Of a stretch of 64,000 nt of DNA, positions 25,587 through 33,930 are shown piece by piece. The stretch is from Paenibacillus andongensis (GTDB lineage Bacteria > Bacillota > Bacilli > Paenibacillales > NBRC-103111): positions 4,037,001 to 4,101,000 of the forward strand of contig NZ_CP104467.1 in NCBI RefSeq assembly GCF_025369935.1. The letters run 5' to 3'. Made by a program: the position numbers and the translations under genes. The notes beneath the pieces are model-generated. The model was not told the origin of the DNA, did not search any database, and saw only the letters and a list, made by a program, of their open reading frames with translations. Numbering within the stretch: the first letter of the stretch is position 1; the number at the start of each line of letters is the position of its first letter.

Positions 25587-27035
25587 ATGTCCGAGCATAA
25601 CGATCATGGAGCGAAGTATTTTGAGAAAATGTTGAATATCATTGATGTCGGTGTTCATCTGATCGATAACAAGGGAATAACCATTTTTTATAATGATAAA
25701 ATGGCTGAAACCGATGGTTTTAAGCGAGAACAAGTGGTAGGAAAGAACTTCTTCGACCTTTTTCCTTCCCTAACGAATGAAACAAGCACCTTCATAAAAG
25801 TGCTGCAAACTGGCATAGAAATACGAGAAAAAATACAAACCTATGTCAGTGTCACCGGCAAACGGATCACGACTATTAATAGCACATATCCTCTTGTGGA
25901 AAATGGCGAGATCATCGGTGCCTTAGAAGTGGCCAAGGATATAACAAGCATTGTTCATCTCCACGACCAAATCCTTGATCTCAGGCATCAAATCTACGAA
26001 TCACCGTTCAAAGATAAGAAAAACCCAAGCTCTGCTCGCTACCATTTCAGTGATTTAATTGGCAAAAGCGAAGCCTTCCTACATACCGTCTCCTTCGCCA
26101 AAAAGGCATCACGTACTAGTTCGCCTGTTTTGCTATCCGGACCTACCGGCACCGGCAAGGAATTGTTCGCCCAGAGCATACACAACGCCGGAGCTCGGCG
26201 AAACCGTTTATTTATTGCACAAAACTGCGCGGCAGTTCCCAACGAACTGATGGAAGGCATCATGTTCGGAACTACAAGAGGAGCGTTTACTGGCGCCGTT
26301 GACCGTGCTGGATTATTTGAGCAAGCTAACGGCGGAACTCTTTTTCTGGATGAGTTAAATAGTTTGGATTTATTCCTCCAAGCCAAACTATTGCGTGTGC
26401 TTCAAGACGGGATCATTCGCCGAGTCGGCGGAACACAGGAACAGCAAGTCGATGTCCGTATCATTACCGCCATGAATATAGATCCAAAGGAAGCGTTAGA
26501 CAAAGGATTGTTGCGCAGCGATCTTTTCTACCGGCTAAATGTCGTGAATCTGTATCTTCCTCCGCTTGTGCAAAGAAAAGAAGATATTCCGCTACTCACC
26601 TACCACTTTATCGATACATTCAATCACATGTTCGGCATGAAAATAACTAGCATCTCCCCTGCTGCATTGGATCGCTTAATGAATTATCATTGGCCCGGCA
26701 ATATACGGGAATTAAGTCATGCCATCGAATCCACCTATAATATGATGGAACTGGAATGTGAAATTATTGAAGAATATCATCTTCCTTCTTATTTCATAGG
26801 GAATCCTATAAAAACCACAGCTCATACCCGGCTATCCTCTCCGTGGAGCGACGAAATAGCAACCATCTCAGCTGGTAGATTGACCGATAAAGTGAGGCAA
26901 ATGGAAAAGGAAACCATCACGAAAGCACTGGAAAATCATCAATATAACGTCACTCTCACCGCGCAAGCGCTAGGAATCAAGCGCCAAGCTTTACAGTATA
27001 AACTGAGTCGATACGGCATCGTGAAGAAGCCATAA
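25587..27035 (+). CDS. Sigma-54 enhancer-binding activator (KamR/RocR-like)
   Basis: 482 residues. An N-terminal PAS domain (about 10-115; IIDVGVHLIDNKGITIFYND) precedes the AAA+ domain. That domain has Walker A GPTGTGKE, the sigma-54-contacting GAFTGA loop, Walker B GGTLFLDELNSL and an R-finger region. A Fis-type helix-turn-helix closes the protein (ALGIKRQALQYKLSRYGI). ATG 25587 follows AGGTGA. It lies directly upstream of a -24/-12 promoter for kamA, and KamR of Bacillus thuringiensis activates an equivalent kam operon with sigma-54. The PAS domain may sense a lysine-related metabolite. Confidence 0.9.
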   Translation: MSEHNDHGAKYFEKMLNIIDVGVHLIDNKGITIFYNDKMAETDGFKREQVVGKNFFDLFPSLTNETSTFIKVLQTGIEIREKIQTYVSVTGKRITTINSTYPLVENGEIIGALEVAKDITSIVHLHDQILDLRHQIYESPFKDKKNPSSARYHFSDLIGKSEAFLHTVSFAKKASRTSSPVLLSGPTGTGKELFAQSIHNAGARRNRLFIAQNCAAVPNELMEGIMFGTTRGAFTGAVDRAGLFEQANGGTLFLDELNSLDLFLQAKLLRVLQDGIIRRVGGTQEQQVDVRIITAMNIDPKEALDKGLLRSDLFYRLNVVNLYLPPLVQRKEDIPLLTYHFIDTFNHMFGMKITSISPAALDRLMNYHWPGNIRELSHAIESTYNMMELECEIIEEYHLPSYFIGNPIKTTAHTRLSSPWSDEIATISAGRLTDKVRQMEKETITKALENHQYNVTLTAQALGIKRQALQYKLSRYGIVKKP

Positions 27036-27049
27036 AATTCGTCGTTTCA

Positions 27050-27073
27050 AGGCTCCGACAGGAGTCTTTTTTG
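27050..27073 (+). terminator. Terminator of the activator gene
   Basis: GGCTCC-gaca-GGAGTC hairpin (one G-T pair) followed by six Ts, 15 bp after the stop and just before the kamA promoter. Confidence 0.7.
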
Positions 27074-27094
27074 CTTTTACTTTGCGTGGAAATG

Positions 27095-27111
27095 TTGGCA
27101 CGCTTTTTGCA
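27095..27111 (+). promoter_or_regulatory. Sigma-54 (-24/-12) promoter of kamA
   Basis: TTGGCACGCTTTTTGCA matches the consensus TGGCAC-N5-TTGC; the GG (27097-27098) and GC (27109-27110) dinucleotides are exactly 12 bp apart. It is 42 bp upstream of the kamA start codon. Confidence 0.9.
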
Positions 27112-27152
27112 TCTACTACTCATAAGTAAGCATCATTACTGGAGGTGCAATA

Positions 27153-28562
27153 ATGGAACGACGTGACTGGAAGCAAGTTGAGCTCTGGAAAAACGTAACG
27201 GATGAGCAGTGGAATGATTGGCTTTGGCAGCTGACACATACCATTCGTACCCTGGAAGATCTGAAGAAAGTCGTGAATTTAACCCCCGAGGAAGAAGAGG
27301 GTGTACGCATTTCAACGCAAACCATTCCTTTAAATATTACCCCCTATTACGCATCATTGATGAATCCAGATGACCCGCGATGCCCGATTCGCATGCAATC
27401 TGTTCCCATTTCCGCTGAATTATTAAAAACAAAATATGATCTCGAAGATCCCCTATACGAAGACGAAGACTCCCCTACTCCCGGTTTAACTCATCGTTAT
27501 CCAGACAGGGTTCTATTTCTAGTAACGAATCAATGCTCGATGTACTGCAGATACTGCACACGCCGCCGCTTCTCCGGCCAGGTGGGCATGGGAGTTCCCA
27601 AAAAACAATTGGATGATGCGATTGCTTATATTCGAAATACACCAGAGGTGCGTGATGTTCTGCTTTCTGGCGGGGATGGGTTATTGATTAACGACAATAT
27701 TTTGGAGTATATTTTGAAAAATTTACGGGCGATTCCCCATGTCGAGATCATCCGTATCGGCACGAGAGCCCCAGTTGTTTTCCCGCAGCGGATTACGGAG
27801 CATTTGTGCAGCATGATCAAAAAATATCATCCAGTTTGGCTGAATACCCATTTTAATCATCCTTTGGAAATGACGGACGAAGCAAAAAAGTCCTGCGAAA
27901 TGCTAGCGAATGCCGGAGTTCCTTTAGGCAATCAGTCGGTCATTCTTGCCGGAATCAACGACAGCACCTATATTATGAAAAAGCTCATGCATGAACTTGT
28001 GAAAATACGGGTTCGTCCTTACTATATTTATCAATGTGATTTATCCGAAGGAATCGGCCATTTCCGGGCTCCTGTTTCCAAAGGTCTGGAAATTATCGAA
28101 TCGCTTCGTGGCCATACCTCAGGGTACGCGGTACCGACTTTCGTCGTCGACGCTCCAGGCGGAGGCGGGAAAATTGCGCTTCAGCCGAACTATTTGATCT
28201 CGCAAAGCCAGGATAAGGTCATTCTGCGTAATTACGAAGGTGTCATCGTCGGTTACCCCGAGCCGAAAAACTATATCCCGGGCCGTGCTGACGAATATTT
28301 CAACGAAATCAACGGTATCGAGAAACAGCCTGAAAGCACCGGAATTATTGCGCTCATGAAAGATGAAAAATTTAACCTGGTGCCAGAAAATTTGCGCCGA
28401 ATCGGCAGAAGGAAAATTTATCAGGAAACACCGGAGCACGCATCGTTGAAGGATCGCCGGCCAAAGAGGGATGAAATGAAAGACAAATTGATGAAAGCAC
28501 AGCAGAAAGAGAATAAGGAAGATAAGAACGATAAAGAGAGTATTCCAAGTGCTGAAAACTGA
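27153..28562 (+). CDS. kamA: Lysine 2,3-aminomutase
   Basis: 469 residues. The radical-SAM motif is CSMYCRYCTRRR (about 129-140), followed by VLLSGGDGLLIND; the PLP lysine is expected in the later VPTFVVDAPGGGGKIAL block. It interconverts L-lysine and L-beta-lysine with SAM, PLP and a 4Fe-4S cluster. The C-terminal tail after residue 430 is a charged, Lys/Glu-rich extension. AGGTG precedes ATG 27153. The gene is driven by a -24/-12 promoter, and the enzymes using beta-lysine follow at 29-35 kb. Three 112-bp tandem repeats lie just beyond it. Confidence 0.96.
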   Translation: MERRDWKQVELWKNVTDEQWNDWLWQLTHTIRTLEDLKKVVNLTPEEEEGVRISTQTIPLNITPYYASLMNPDDPRCPIRMQSVPISAELLKTKYDLEDPLYEDEDSPTPGLTHRYPDRVLFLVTNQCSMYCRYCTRRRFSGQVGMGVPKKQLDDAIAYIRNTPEVRDVLLSGGDGLLINDNILEYILKNLRAIPHVEIIRIGTRAPVVFPQRITEHLCSMIKKYHPVWLNTHFNHPLEMTDEAKKSCEMLANAGVPLGNQSVILAGINDSTYIMKKLMHELVKIRVRPYYIYQCDLSEGIGHFRAPVSKGLEIIESLRGHTSGYAVPTFVVDAPGGGGKIALQPNYLISQSQDKVILRNYEGVIVGYPEPKNYIPGRADEYFNEINGIEKQPESTGIIALMKDEKFNLVPENLRRIGRRKIYQETPEHASLKDRRPKRDEMKDKLMKAQQKENKEDKNDKESIPSAEN

Positions 28563-29133
28563 GCGTAGTTACAATAAACTGAGACTGTAGCTCAGGTCCA
28601 TGGTATGGATCAGCCTCCATACACGTCGACAGCATGGGGTGTGGGTTTCTCCAACCATCCAGATAGCTTGGGCGACATCAGTGACTGAGAAGATGGAAAT
28701 AGCCTTCTCAGAAGCCAGAGTGGAGTAAACTAGCTGCGAGAAGTCGGAAAAGGACGGCTTAGTTGCTGAAAGTAGCTAATAATTGCAGTTTACTAACTGA
28801 GAAGGCGGAAAAAGCCTTCTCAGAAGTCAGAGTGGAGTAAACTAGCTACGAGACGTCTGAAAAGGACGGCTCAGTTACTGAAAGTAGCTAAAAATTGCAG
28901 TTTACTAACTGAGAAAGCGGAAATGGCCTTCTCAGAAGGCAGAGTGGAGTAAACTAGCTGCGAGAAGTCGGAAAAGGACGGCTCAGTTGCTGAAAGTAGC
29001 TATAAATTGCAGTTTACTAACTGAGAAGTCGGAAAAAGCCTTCATGCTCCAACCGTATTGTCCGGTAATGAAATCATCATTCAGCCACTTCTTTGCCCAA
29101 AACCCAAACATAGAAAATCTTGCATGTCATAAT
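28563..29133. other. Gene-free spacer after kamA
   Basis: No gene is supported. It contains a 7-bp hairpin GTATGGA/TCCATAC (28603-28622) that may help end the kamA transcript, and the tandem repeat array 28685-29044. An open frame starting inside the array (28987-29679, plus) is mostly antisense to the M20 gene and is not counted. Confidence 0.6.
28685..29044. repeat. 112-bp tandem repeat array
   Basis: Three full units start at CTGAGAA (28685, 28797, 28909), exactly 112 bp apart, and a partial fourth starts at 29021. Units differ by a few substitutions. Each unit starts with a hairpin (in unit 2 CTGAGAAGGC-ggaaaaa-GCCTTCTCAG) and contains a larger inverted pair AGTAAACT...AGTTTACT enclosing AGCT-based arms, so the whole unit can fold as nested stem-loops. 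There is no coding frame across units. Confidence 0.92.
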
Positions 29134-29179
29134 AAAGACCTCGCCAACGTCAATCATCTTTCGCGTGGGCGAGGTCTTT
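29134..29179. terminator. Bidirectional terminator after the M20 gene
   Basis: Twelve-base perfect arms AAAGACCTCGCC (29134-29145) and GGCGAGGTCTTT (29168-29179). T-rich sequence follows on both strands. It ends the minus-strand yodT-S-R-Q operon. Confidence 0.85.
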
Positions 29180-29250
29180 TCGACTACTTTTTAAAACAAA
29201 TTAATTTCAACTCCGCCAATTCCCACATGGCGTATTTCACCACCCCGTCC

Positions 29251-30540
29251 CTATGCCTCCATTCCATCCAAACCACACCAATGAATCAGGGTCAACGCGA
29301 TGATCTCCGCTGCCTCAAACACATGGTCCAGCACAATGTGCTCGTCAGGATAATGGGCCACTTGCGTGATGCCTGGGCCAAAAACAATACATGGCGTTTC
29401 GCCCAGCTGCGTCAGCAAACCGCCGTCTGTTCCCCATGGCGATGCCTCAATCGTAGGTTCTTCTTGCTTAACTTCCCGATATTGCTCCATCAGAACCTGC
29501 ATCAAATCATGCTCTGGATCCACGCTGCCTGGCACCCACCGGGCTCCAAACCATTCAACAGCAACCGGATGCGCTTCAAACCAAGGGTCTTTTCCCTTAA
29601 GCCCTTTCATCCACCGGGCCATTTCCGCCTTAGCCTCATCAAGCTTTTCCTCAGGAGCAACGCCCATTCTACCCTCTAACTTAACCGTGTCCGGTACGGA
29701 TGAAGGCCAATTCCCTCCTTGAATGACGCCTATATTAATAGGGATAGGAATGGGGTTTTGAGCGTACAAAGGATCCGAGATCCGAGCATTTCTTTGCTCC
29801 TCAAGCTCCCGGATATGCTGCATCACGATCATGCTTTTCTCAATGGCACTAACCCCTTCATACCTGGTTCCGCCATGGGCAGAACGGCCTTTGACCTCAA
29901 TCCGGAACCACATAGAACCCTGCTGCTTCGGAAATATGCGTAAATTGGTAGGCTCTGGAATAAGTGCCGCATCTGCCCGATATCCCTTCATAATCGCAGC
30001 GAGTGTCCCTACCCCTCCGCTTTCCTCTTCAATGACACTTTGGACAATAACATCGCCCTTCAGCTTAATGCCAAGACTCTGAATAGCCTCCACAGCAAGA
30101 AGAAGTGAGGCGTTTCCGCCTTTCATATCTGTCGCCCCGCGTCCATAAAGCTTCCCGTCCACCACATTACCGCTAAAAGGATCATCTTGCCATTGCTCTC
30201 GATTTCCTTCCGGAACAACATCTATATGACCATTGAGTAGGATAGAACGTCCCCCTCCAGCCCCTTTCATGACACCCACTACATTGGGACTGCCCGTAAA
30301 ACGATTTCTAGGGGAACAAAAATAAGGATGGGTTTCAAGAGCCACACCATCCGGCTCCCATACATCAACGTCTAGTTTCAACTCTCGGAATTTTTCGGCT
30401 ATTAAGTTCTGGGCCTCCTTCTCATTGCCTTGCGTGCTGGGGATTCTGACCATCTTCTGCAGAAAACAGGTTCCTTCTTCACGATGAAGCCTCATCCACT
30501 CATGAATTTGCTTTTGCAGTCCGGCGTTCTGATTGGGCAA
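29251..30540 (-). CDS. M20-family metallopeptidase/deacetylase, YodQ type
   Basis: 429 residues. The M20 metal site is visible as NGHIDVVP (first His-x-Asp), GRGATDMKGG (bridging Asp) and VIEEESGG (catalytic and metal Glu pair), with the dimerisation domain in the middle. The family includes ArgE/DapE-type deacylases. In the Bacillus yod cluster this gene accompanies the beta-lysine acetyltransferase, so it may remove an acyl group from an N-acylated lysine derivative; the exact substrate is not shown by sequence. Last gene of the yokU-yodT-S-R-Q operon, 52 nt after the CoA-transferase B subunit. Confidence 0.88.
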   Translation of the reverse strand: MPNQNAGLQKQIHEWMRLHREEGTCFLQKMVRIPSTQGNEKEAQNLIAEKFRELKLDVDVWEPDGVALETHPYFCSPRNRFTGSPNVVGVMKGAGGGRSILLNGHIDVVPEGNREQWQDDPFSGNVVDGKLYGRGATDMKGGNASLLLAVEAIQSLGIKLKGDVIVQSVIEEESGGVGTLAAIMKGYRADAALIPEPTNLRIFPKQQGSMWFRIEVKGRSAHGGTRYEGVSAIEKSMIVMQHIRELEEQRNARISDPLYAQNPIPIPINIGVIQGGNWPSSVPDTVKLEGRMGVAPEEKLDEAKAEMARWMKGLKGKDPWFEAHPVAVEWFGARWVPGSVDPEHDLMQVLMEQYREVKQEEPTIEASPWGTDGGLLTQLGETPCIVFGPGITQVAHYPDEHIVLDHVFEAAEIIALTLIHWCGLDGMEA

Positions 30541-30591
30541 AGGAATTCCCTCCTTCAGATAGGCATGAGAAATCGATTTTATAACACACGG

Positions 30592-31254
30592 TTATGGAAT
30601 GTACGTGATGTTCTTCGGAATGATTAATGCAGCTTCCGTTTGACTTACAACATCCTCTATCGTATAAGGCAGCATGATTTCTTTTAAAAGCAATCCTTGT
30701 TCTGTGACCTCCATCACGGCCATTTCCGTAATAATCATTTTGACACATGCTTGCGCTGTTAGTGGCAAGTCACATTGTTTTTTAACCTTGGATTCCCCCT
30801 GGCGATTGACATGGTTCATAAGAACGATGACTTTTTTGGCTTTTTGCGCAAGCTCCATCGCCCCTCCGATCCCTGCCACCCGCTTCCCCGGCACGATCCA
30901 ATTGGCCAAATCCCCTCGCTCACTGACCTCTAACGCGCCAAGTATCGTGATATCTATACATCCTCTGCGAATCATGGCAAAAGCAATGCTGCTATCGCAG
31001 TAGGAAGCACCGGTGGTAATCGTGACGGGATATCCGCCTGCGTTGCAGAGAAAAGCATCTTCTTCCCCCGGAAGCGGGCCACCCCCTGCTCCTAAAATCC
31101 CATTTTCTGCATGAAAAACGACATGAATACCTTCAGGAACATAATCCGCAACTTGGGTCGGAATGCCGATTCCTAGATTGACAGCCATGCCGTTTTTTAA
31201 TTCCCCAGCAGCCCGCTTTGCTATTCGGACGCGGGTTTCTTTTCCCATACCCAT
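30592..31254 (-). CDS. 3-oxoacid-type CoA-transferase, subunit B (YodR type)
   Basis: 220 residues of the CoA-transferase B family: AVNLGIGIPTQVADYVP near the N-terminus, then FHAENGILGAGGGPLPGEED, which contains the catalytic ENG glutamate, and LANWIVPGKRVAGIGGAMEL. With subunit A it moves CoA between acyl donors and acceptors. In the yod cluster it probably activates the beta-amino or keto acid derived from beta-lysine. ATG 31254 is 8 nt behind GGGGTGA; TTG 31260 and ATG 31248 are alternatives. The genes for A and B overlap by about 34 nt. Confidence 0.9.
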   Translation of the reverse strand: MGMGKETRVRIAKRAAGELKNGMAVNLGIGIPTQVADYVPEGIHVVFHAENGILGAGGGPLPGEEDAFLCNAGGYPVTITTGASYCDSSIAFAMIRRGCIDITILGALEVSERGDLANWIVPGKRVAGIGGAMELAQKAKKVIVLMNHVNRQGESKVKKQCDLPLTAQACVKMIITEMAVMEVTEQGLLLKEIMLPYTIEDVVSQTEAALIIPKNITYIP

Positions 31255-31952
31255 TCCCAAGTCACCCCTTTGCTGAGTATCACCATATCCACGAAAATGC
31301 CCGGCGTTATAATGTTTTCAGGGTCAAGCTCGCCAAGCGGTACAATCTCATCGACTTCAGCAATCGTAAAATTTCCGGCCATGGCGACCAATGGATTAAG
31401 ATTTCTTCCGCTTTTATCATAGACAAGATTCCCGTACGGATCGGCTTTTTTCGCATGAACAATGGCAACGTCTGCTGTTAGTGCCGGCTCCACCAGATAC
31501 TTTTTATCGTCAATCGACACAGTCGCTTTTCCTTGCTCCATGATCGTTCCAATGCCGACATCCACCAGTATCCCTCCAAGACCTACGCCGCCTGCCCGAA
31601 TTTTTTCTGCTAGCGTTCCTTGCGGGTGAAACACCACCTCCATGGTGCCATCCTCCATCCTTTGGCCGGCATTAGGGTTGGAGCCGATATGAGAGGCAAT
31701 TACTTTCTTTACTCTCCCTGCTGTGACTAATCGACCAATGCCAATATGCGGAAACCCCGTATCATTCCCAATGAGCGTCAGATCTTTTATCCCCTTTTGC
31801 AAAATACCTTCGATCAACGTCGGAGGCGTTCCAATGCCGCCGAACCCGCCATACATCAACGTACAGCCATCGGTAATCGCTTGAAGCGCCTCTTCCAAGG
31901 TCCTTACTTTTCCGTCTACGACCGCATGTGAATTCTCATGTCGTACCATCAT
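31221..31952 (-). CDS. 3-oxoacid-type CoA-transferase, subunit A (YodS type)
   Basis: 243 residues. The N-terminal CoA-binding segment is TLMYGGFGGIGTPPTLIEGI (about 31-50), followed by IASHIGSNPNAGQ and ILVDVGIGTIMEQGK, all typical of the alpha subunit. The family normally forms an A2B2 enzyme with the following gene. Its ATG overlaps the stop of the aminotransferase gene (ATGA), and GAGGAGAT sits just upstream, so translation is coupled. Confidence 0.9.
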   Translation of the reverse strand: MMVRHENSHAVVDGKVRTLEEALQAITDGCTLMYGGFGGIGTPPTLIEGILQKGIKDLTLIGNDTGFPHIGIGRLVTAGRVKKVIASHIGSNPNAGQRMEDGTMEVVFHPQGTLAEKIRAGGVGLGGILVDVGIGTIMEQGKATVSIDDKKYLVEPALTADVAIVHAKKADPYGNLVYDKSGRNLNPLVAMAGNFTIAEVDEIVPLGELDPENIITPGIFVDMVILSKGVTWEWVWEKKPASE

Positions 31953-33301
31953 ATCTCCTCCAAAACGAATCGGGTAATCTCAACCATGACTTCCCGAATG
32001 GATTCATCCAAAATCCGCACGAGCTGGTCCATTTCTTCTTCTGTAATCACAAAAGGAGGCGCCACTATAATGGCATCCCCTGCCCCGTCCACAGCGCCTG
32101 CCGCAGGATATACAAGGAGACTTTTTTGAAAAGCTTTTTCGACGATTCGAGAGGTGACACCCAGCCCCGATGGAAACGGCAGCTTGTCGGTCCGATCGGA
32201 AACAAATTCAATAGCCAGAAGAAGTCCTTGGCCCCTTACATCGCCGATGATCTCGATCTGGTCTGCCATTTGGCGCATCTGGCTCAGCAAATAGCTGCCT
32301 TTGATCTCTGCTGCCCTGACTAACTGATGCTTTTCGATATAGGCGAGAACCGCCAGTGAAATGGCCGCCGATTGCGGATTTGCGCTGTAAGTATGGCCGG
32401 ACATGATGCTTTTGGATCCCTGCAAAATTGGTTCCATCACGTGATCCTTGACCAAAGCTGCTGCCATTGGCGTATATCCGGCGCTCATGCCTTTTCCTAG
32501 AGCTATCAGATCCGGTTCGACGCCAAAATGCTGCATACAGAACATAGCTCCTGTACGAGCAATGCCCGTCATGACCTCATCGGCGATGAATAAGATTTCA
32601 TTCCGGTCACAGATCTCCTTGATCTTCTTGTAATATCCATTGGGGGGTACAATGGCACCTCCTGCCGCTCCTATGATCGGCTCAGCAATAAATGCAGCGA
32701 TATGTTCGGCTCCTATCCGTTTAATGGCTGTTTCCAAATCCTCCGCACACGAGAGCTTGCAGTCCGGATAGATTTTGCCCAGCGGACAGCGATAACAATA
32801 AGGGGGAACGACGACCGGAAAGTCCTCCAATAACGGAATGAATCGTCTTCTTCTAGGGACATGGCCTGACATCGAAAGAGCGCCCATCGTTATACCGTGA
32901 TAGCTCATTCGTCTTGAAATAACTTTATTTTTTCCATGACGTCCCTTCTCTTGCCAGTGCTGGATGGCAATCTTCATCGCTGTTTCCGTTGCTTCGGATC
33001 CGCTGTTCACAAAGAAAGCCCAGTAATCATTGCCTGGCGCCAAATCACTTAACTTCTTCGCCAGTTTTTCCGCTGGTTCACTGGTAAACTGGGAGCGGTA
33101 AACAAAAGAGACCTTACTCGCCTGCTCCAGCATGGCATCGACGATTTCTTGAACCCCGTGCCCGATTCCCGCTGTCACAGCCCCCGACGAGGCGTCCATA
33201 TAGGCTTTGCCTTGATCATCGTACAAAAAGACGCCTTTTCCATATAGAATGGTGGGATAATGGTGATCCAAAACCGGCTTGATTAAATGCTCACGCTTCA
33301 T
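31949..33301 (-). CDS. Class III PLP-dependent aminotransferase, YodT type
   Basis: 450 residues of the omega-amino-acid transaminase family. Visible motifs are NSGSEATETAMKIA (cofactor phosphate pocket), ILFIADEVMTGIARTG (PLP-contacting Asp) and LIALGKGMSAGYTPM, where the Lys in GKG is the Schiff-base residue. It likely removes an amino group from beta-lysine or its acetyl derivative. A CysxxCys-like region (PPYCYRCPLGKIYPDCKLSC, about 167-186) is an unusual insertion that could bind metal. First large gene of the operon, 33 nt after yokU. Confidence 0.92.
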   Translation of the reverse strand: MKREHLIKPVLDHHYPTILYGKGVFLYDDQGKAYMDASSGAVTAGIGHGVQEIVDAMLEQASKVSFVYRSQFTSEPAEKLAKKLSDLAPGNDYWAFFVNSGSEATETAMKIAIQHWQEKGRHGKNKVISRRMSYHGITMGALSMSGHVPRRRRFIPLLEDFPVVVPPYCYRCPLGKIYPDCKLSCAEDLETAIKRIGAEHIAAFIAEPIIGAAGGAIVPPNGYYKKIKEICDRNEILFIADEVMTGIARTGAMFCMQHFGVEPDLIALGKGMSAGYTPMAAALVKDHVMEPILQGSKSIMSGHTYSANPQSAAISLAVLAYIEKHQLVRAAEIKGSYLLSQMRQMADQIEIIGDVRGQGLLLAIEFVSDRTDKLPFPSGLGVTSRIVEKAFQKSLLVYPAAGAVDGAGDAIIVAPPFVITEEEMDQLVRILDESIREVMVEITRFVLEEI

Positions 33302-33334
33302 AAGGCACCCCCATTGATAACCATCGCTGCGGCT

Positions 33335-33598
33335 TTATTTGAGAAACATATTCTTAACCCTTGGAGCCTTCAGCAAATCTTCATAGCGAAATGAGGTTCC
33401 AAGCCCGGACACATCATGCCAATATAAGGTCTCTTCAATTTGCTGCGCAATACTCTCCAATACGTAAGTATGGCAGTTGGAACATTCGATAGCAGGGACA
33501 TCCAAAATTTGAACCGACATTCGCCCATCCGGCATGATCCAGTAGCAATCTTTCACGCTTTCCCGGATATCCTCTGTTTCACACCACATGCAATTCAT
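33335..33598 (-). CDS. YokU-family CxxC protein
   Basis: 87 residues. It begins MNCMWCETE and has a second pair in ECSNCHTYVLES, a four-cysteine zinc-ribbon arrangement like YokU and the N-terminal part of MqsA-type antitoxins (YgiT). The helix-turn-helix of MqsA is absent. YokU is encoded with kamA in Bacillus, which supports the assignment; its function is unknown, and a regulatory or chaperone role is only a guess. It is the first gene after a minus-strand -24/-12 promoter (33705-33721). Confidence 0.85.
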   Translation of the reverse strand: MNCMWCETEDIRESVKDCYWIMPDGRMSVQILDVPAIECSNCHTYVLESIAQQIEETLYWHDVSGLGTSFRYEDLLKAPRVKNMFLK

Positions 33599-33704
33599 AT
33601 TCGTCCGTCCTCCTAAAAGGTGAGACTTTGATCTCCAATCAAAGATCCCTATATCTCCCCAGAATTTTTTTATTTAGAACATTTTTATCGCTACCTGATT
33701 ACTA

Positions 33705-33721
33705 TGCAAAATAAATGCCAA
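33705..33721 (-). promoter_or_regulatory. Sigma-54 (-24/-12) promoter of the yokU-yodT-S-R-Q operon
   Basis: On the minus strand TTGGCATTTATTTTGCA keeps GG and GC 12 bp apart and matches the consensus except for the sixth base. It is about 107 bp upstream of yokU and divergent from the ablB promoter. Confidence 0.82.
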
Positions 33722-33774
33722 CTTTGCGAAGTAGGCATCTAACATCTGCAGGGTAGGTTTTCGCGGGAAAAGCC

Positions 33775-33788
33775 GCCAATTATTTGGC
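33775..33788. promoter_or_regulatory. Candidate enhancer (activator-binding) palindrome
   Basis: GCCAA-TTAT-TTGGC lies between the two divergent sigma-54 promoters, 84 bp from the ablB -24 element and 54 bp from the yokU one. Two further TTGGCAG half-sites occur at 33784-33790 and 33802-33808. The spacing suits a shared upstream activating site for the KamR-like protein; binding is inferred. Confidence 0.4.
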
Positions 33789-33871
33789 AGTTGCTATATT
33801 TTTGGCAGCAAAAAAATTGAATTCATAGGGTAATGCGTGCTTGCAGCACAAATCATGATCTCTGTTTGCAG

Positions 33872-33888
33872 TTGGCACCGTTTTTGCA
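33872..33888 (+). promoter_or_regulatory. Sigma-54 (-24/-12) promoter of ablB
   Basis: TTGGCACCGTTTTTGCA, with GG (33874-33875) and GC (33886-33887) 12 bp apart, 43 bp upstream of the ablB start. It is nearly identical to the kamA promoter. Confidence 0.9.
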
Positions 33889-33930
33889 GATAGCTGAATA
33901 AACGAATTTAGGGAGAAAGGGGAATGCTGG

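Noticed and set aside
28685..29044. CRISPR array
   Set aside because: The units are 112 bp, contiguous and near-identical across their whole length, with no short repeat and unique spacer pattern and no cas genes.
28987..29679. 230-codon plus-strand frame starting in the tandem repeats
   Set aside because: Most of it is antisense to the M20 peptidase gene and the start lies within non-coding repeats.
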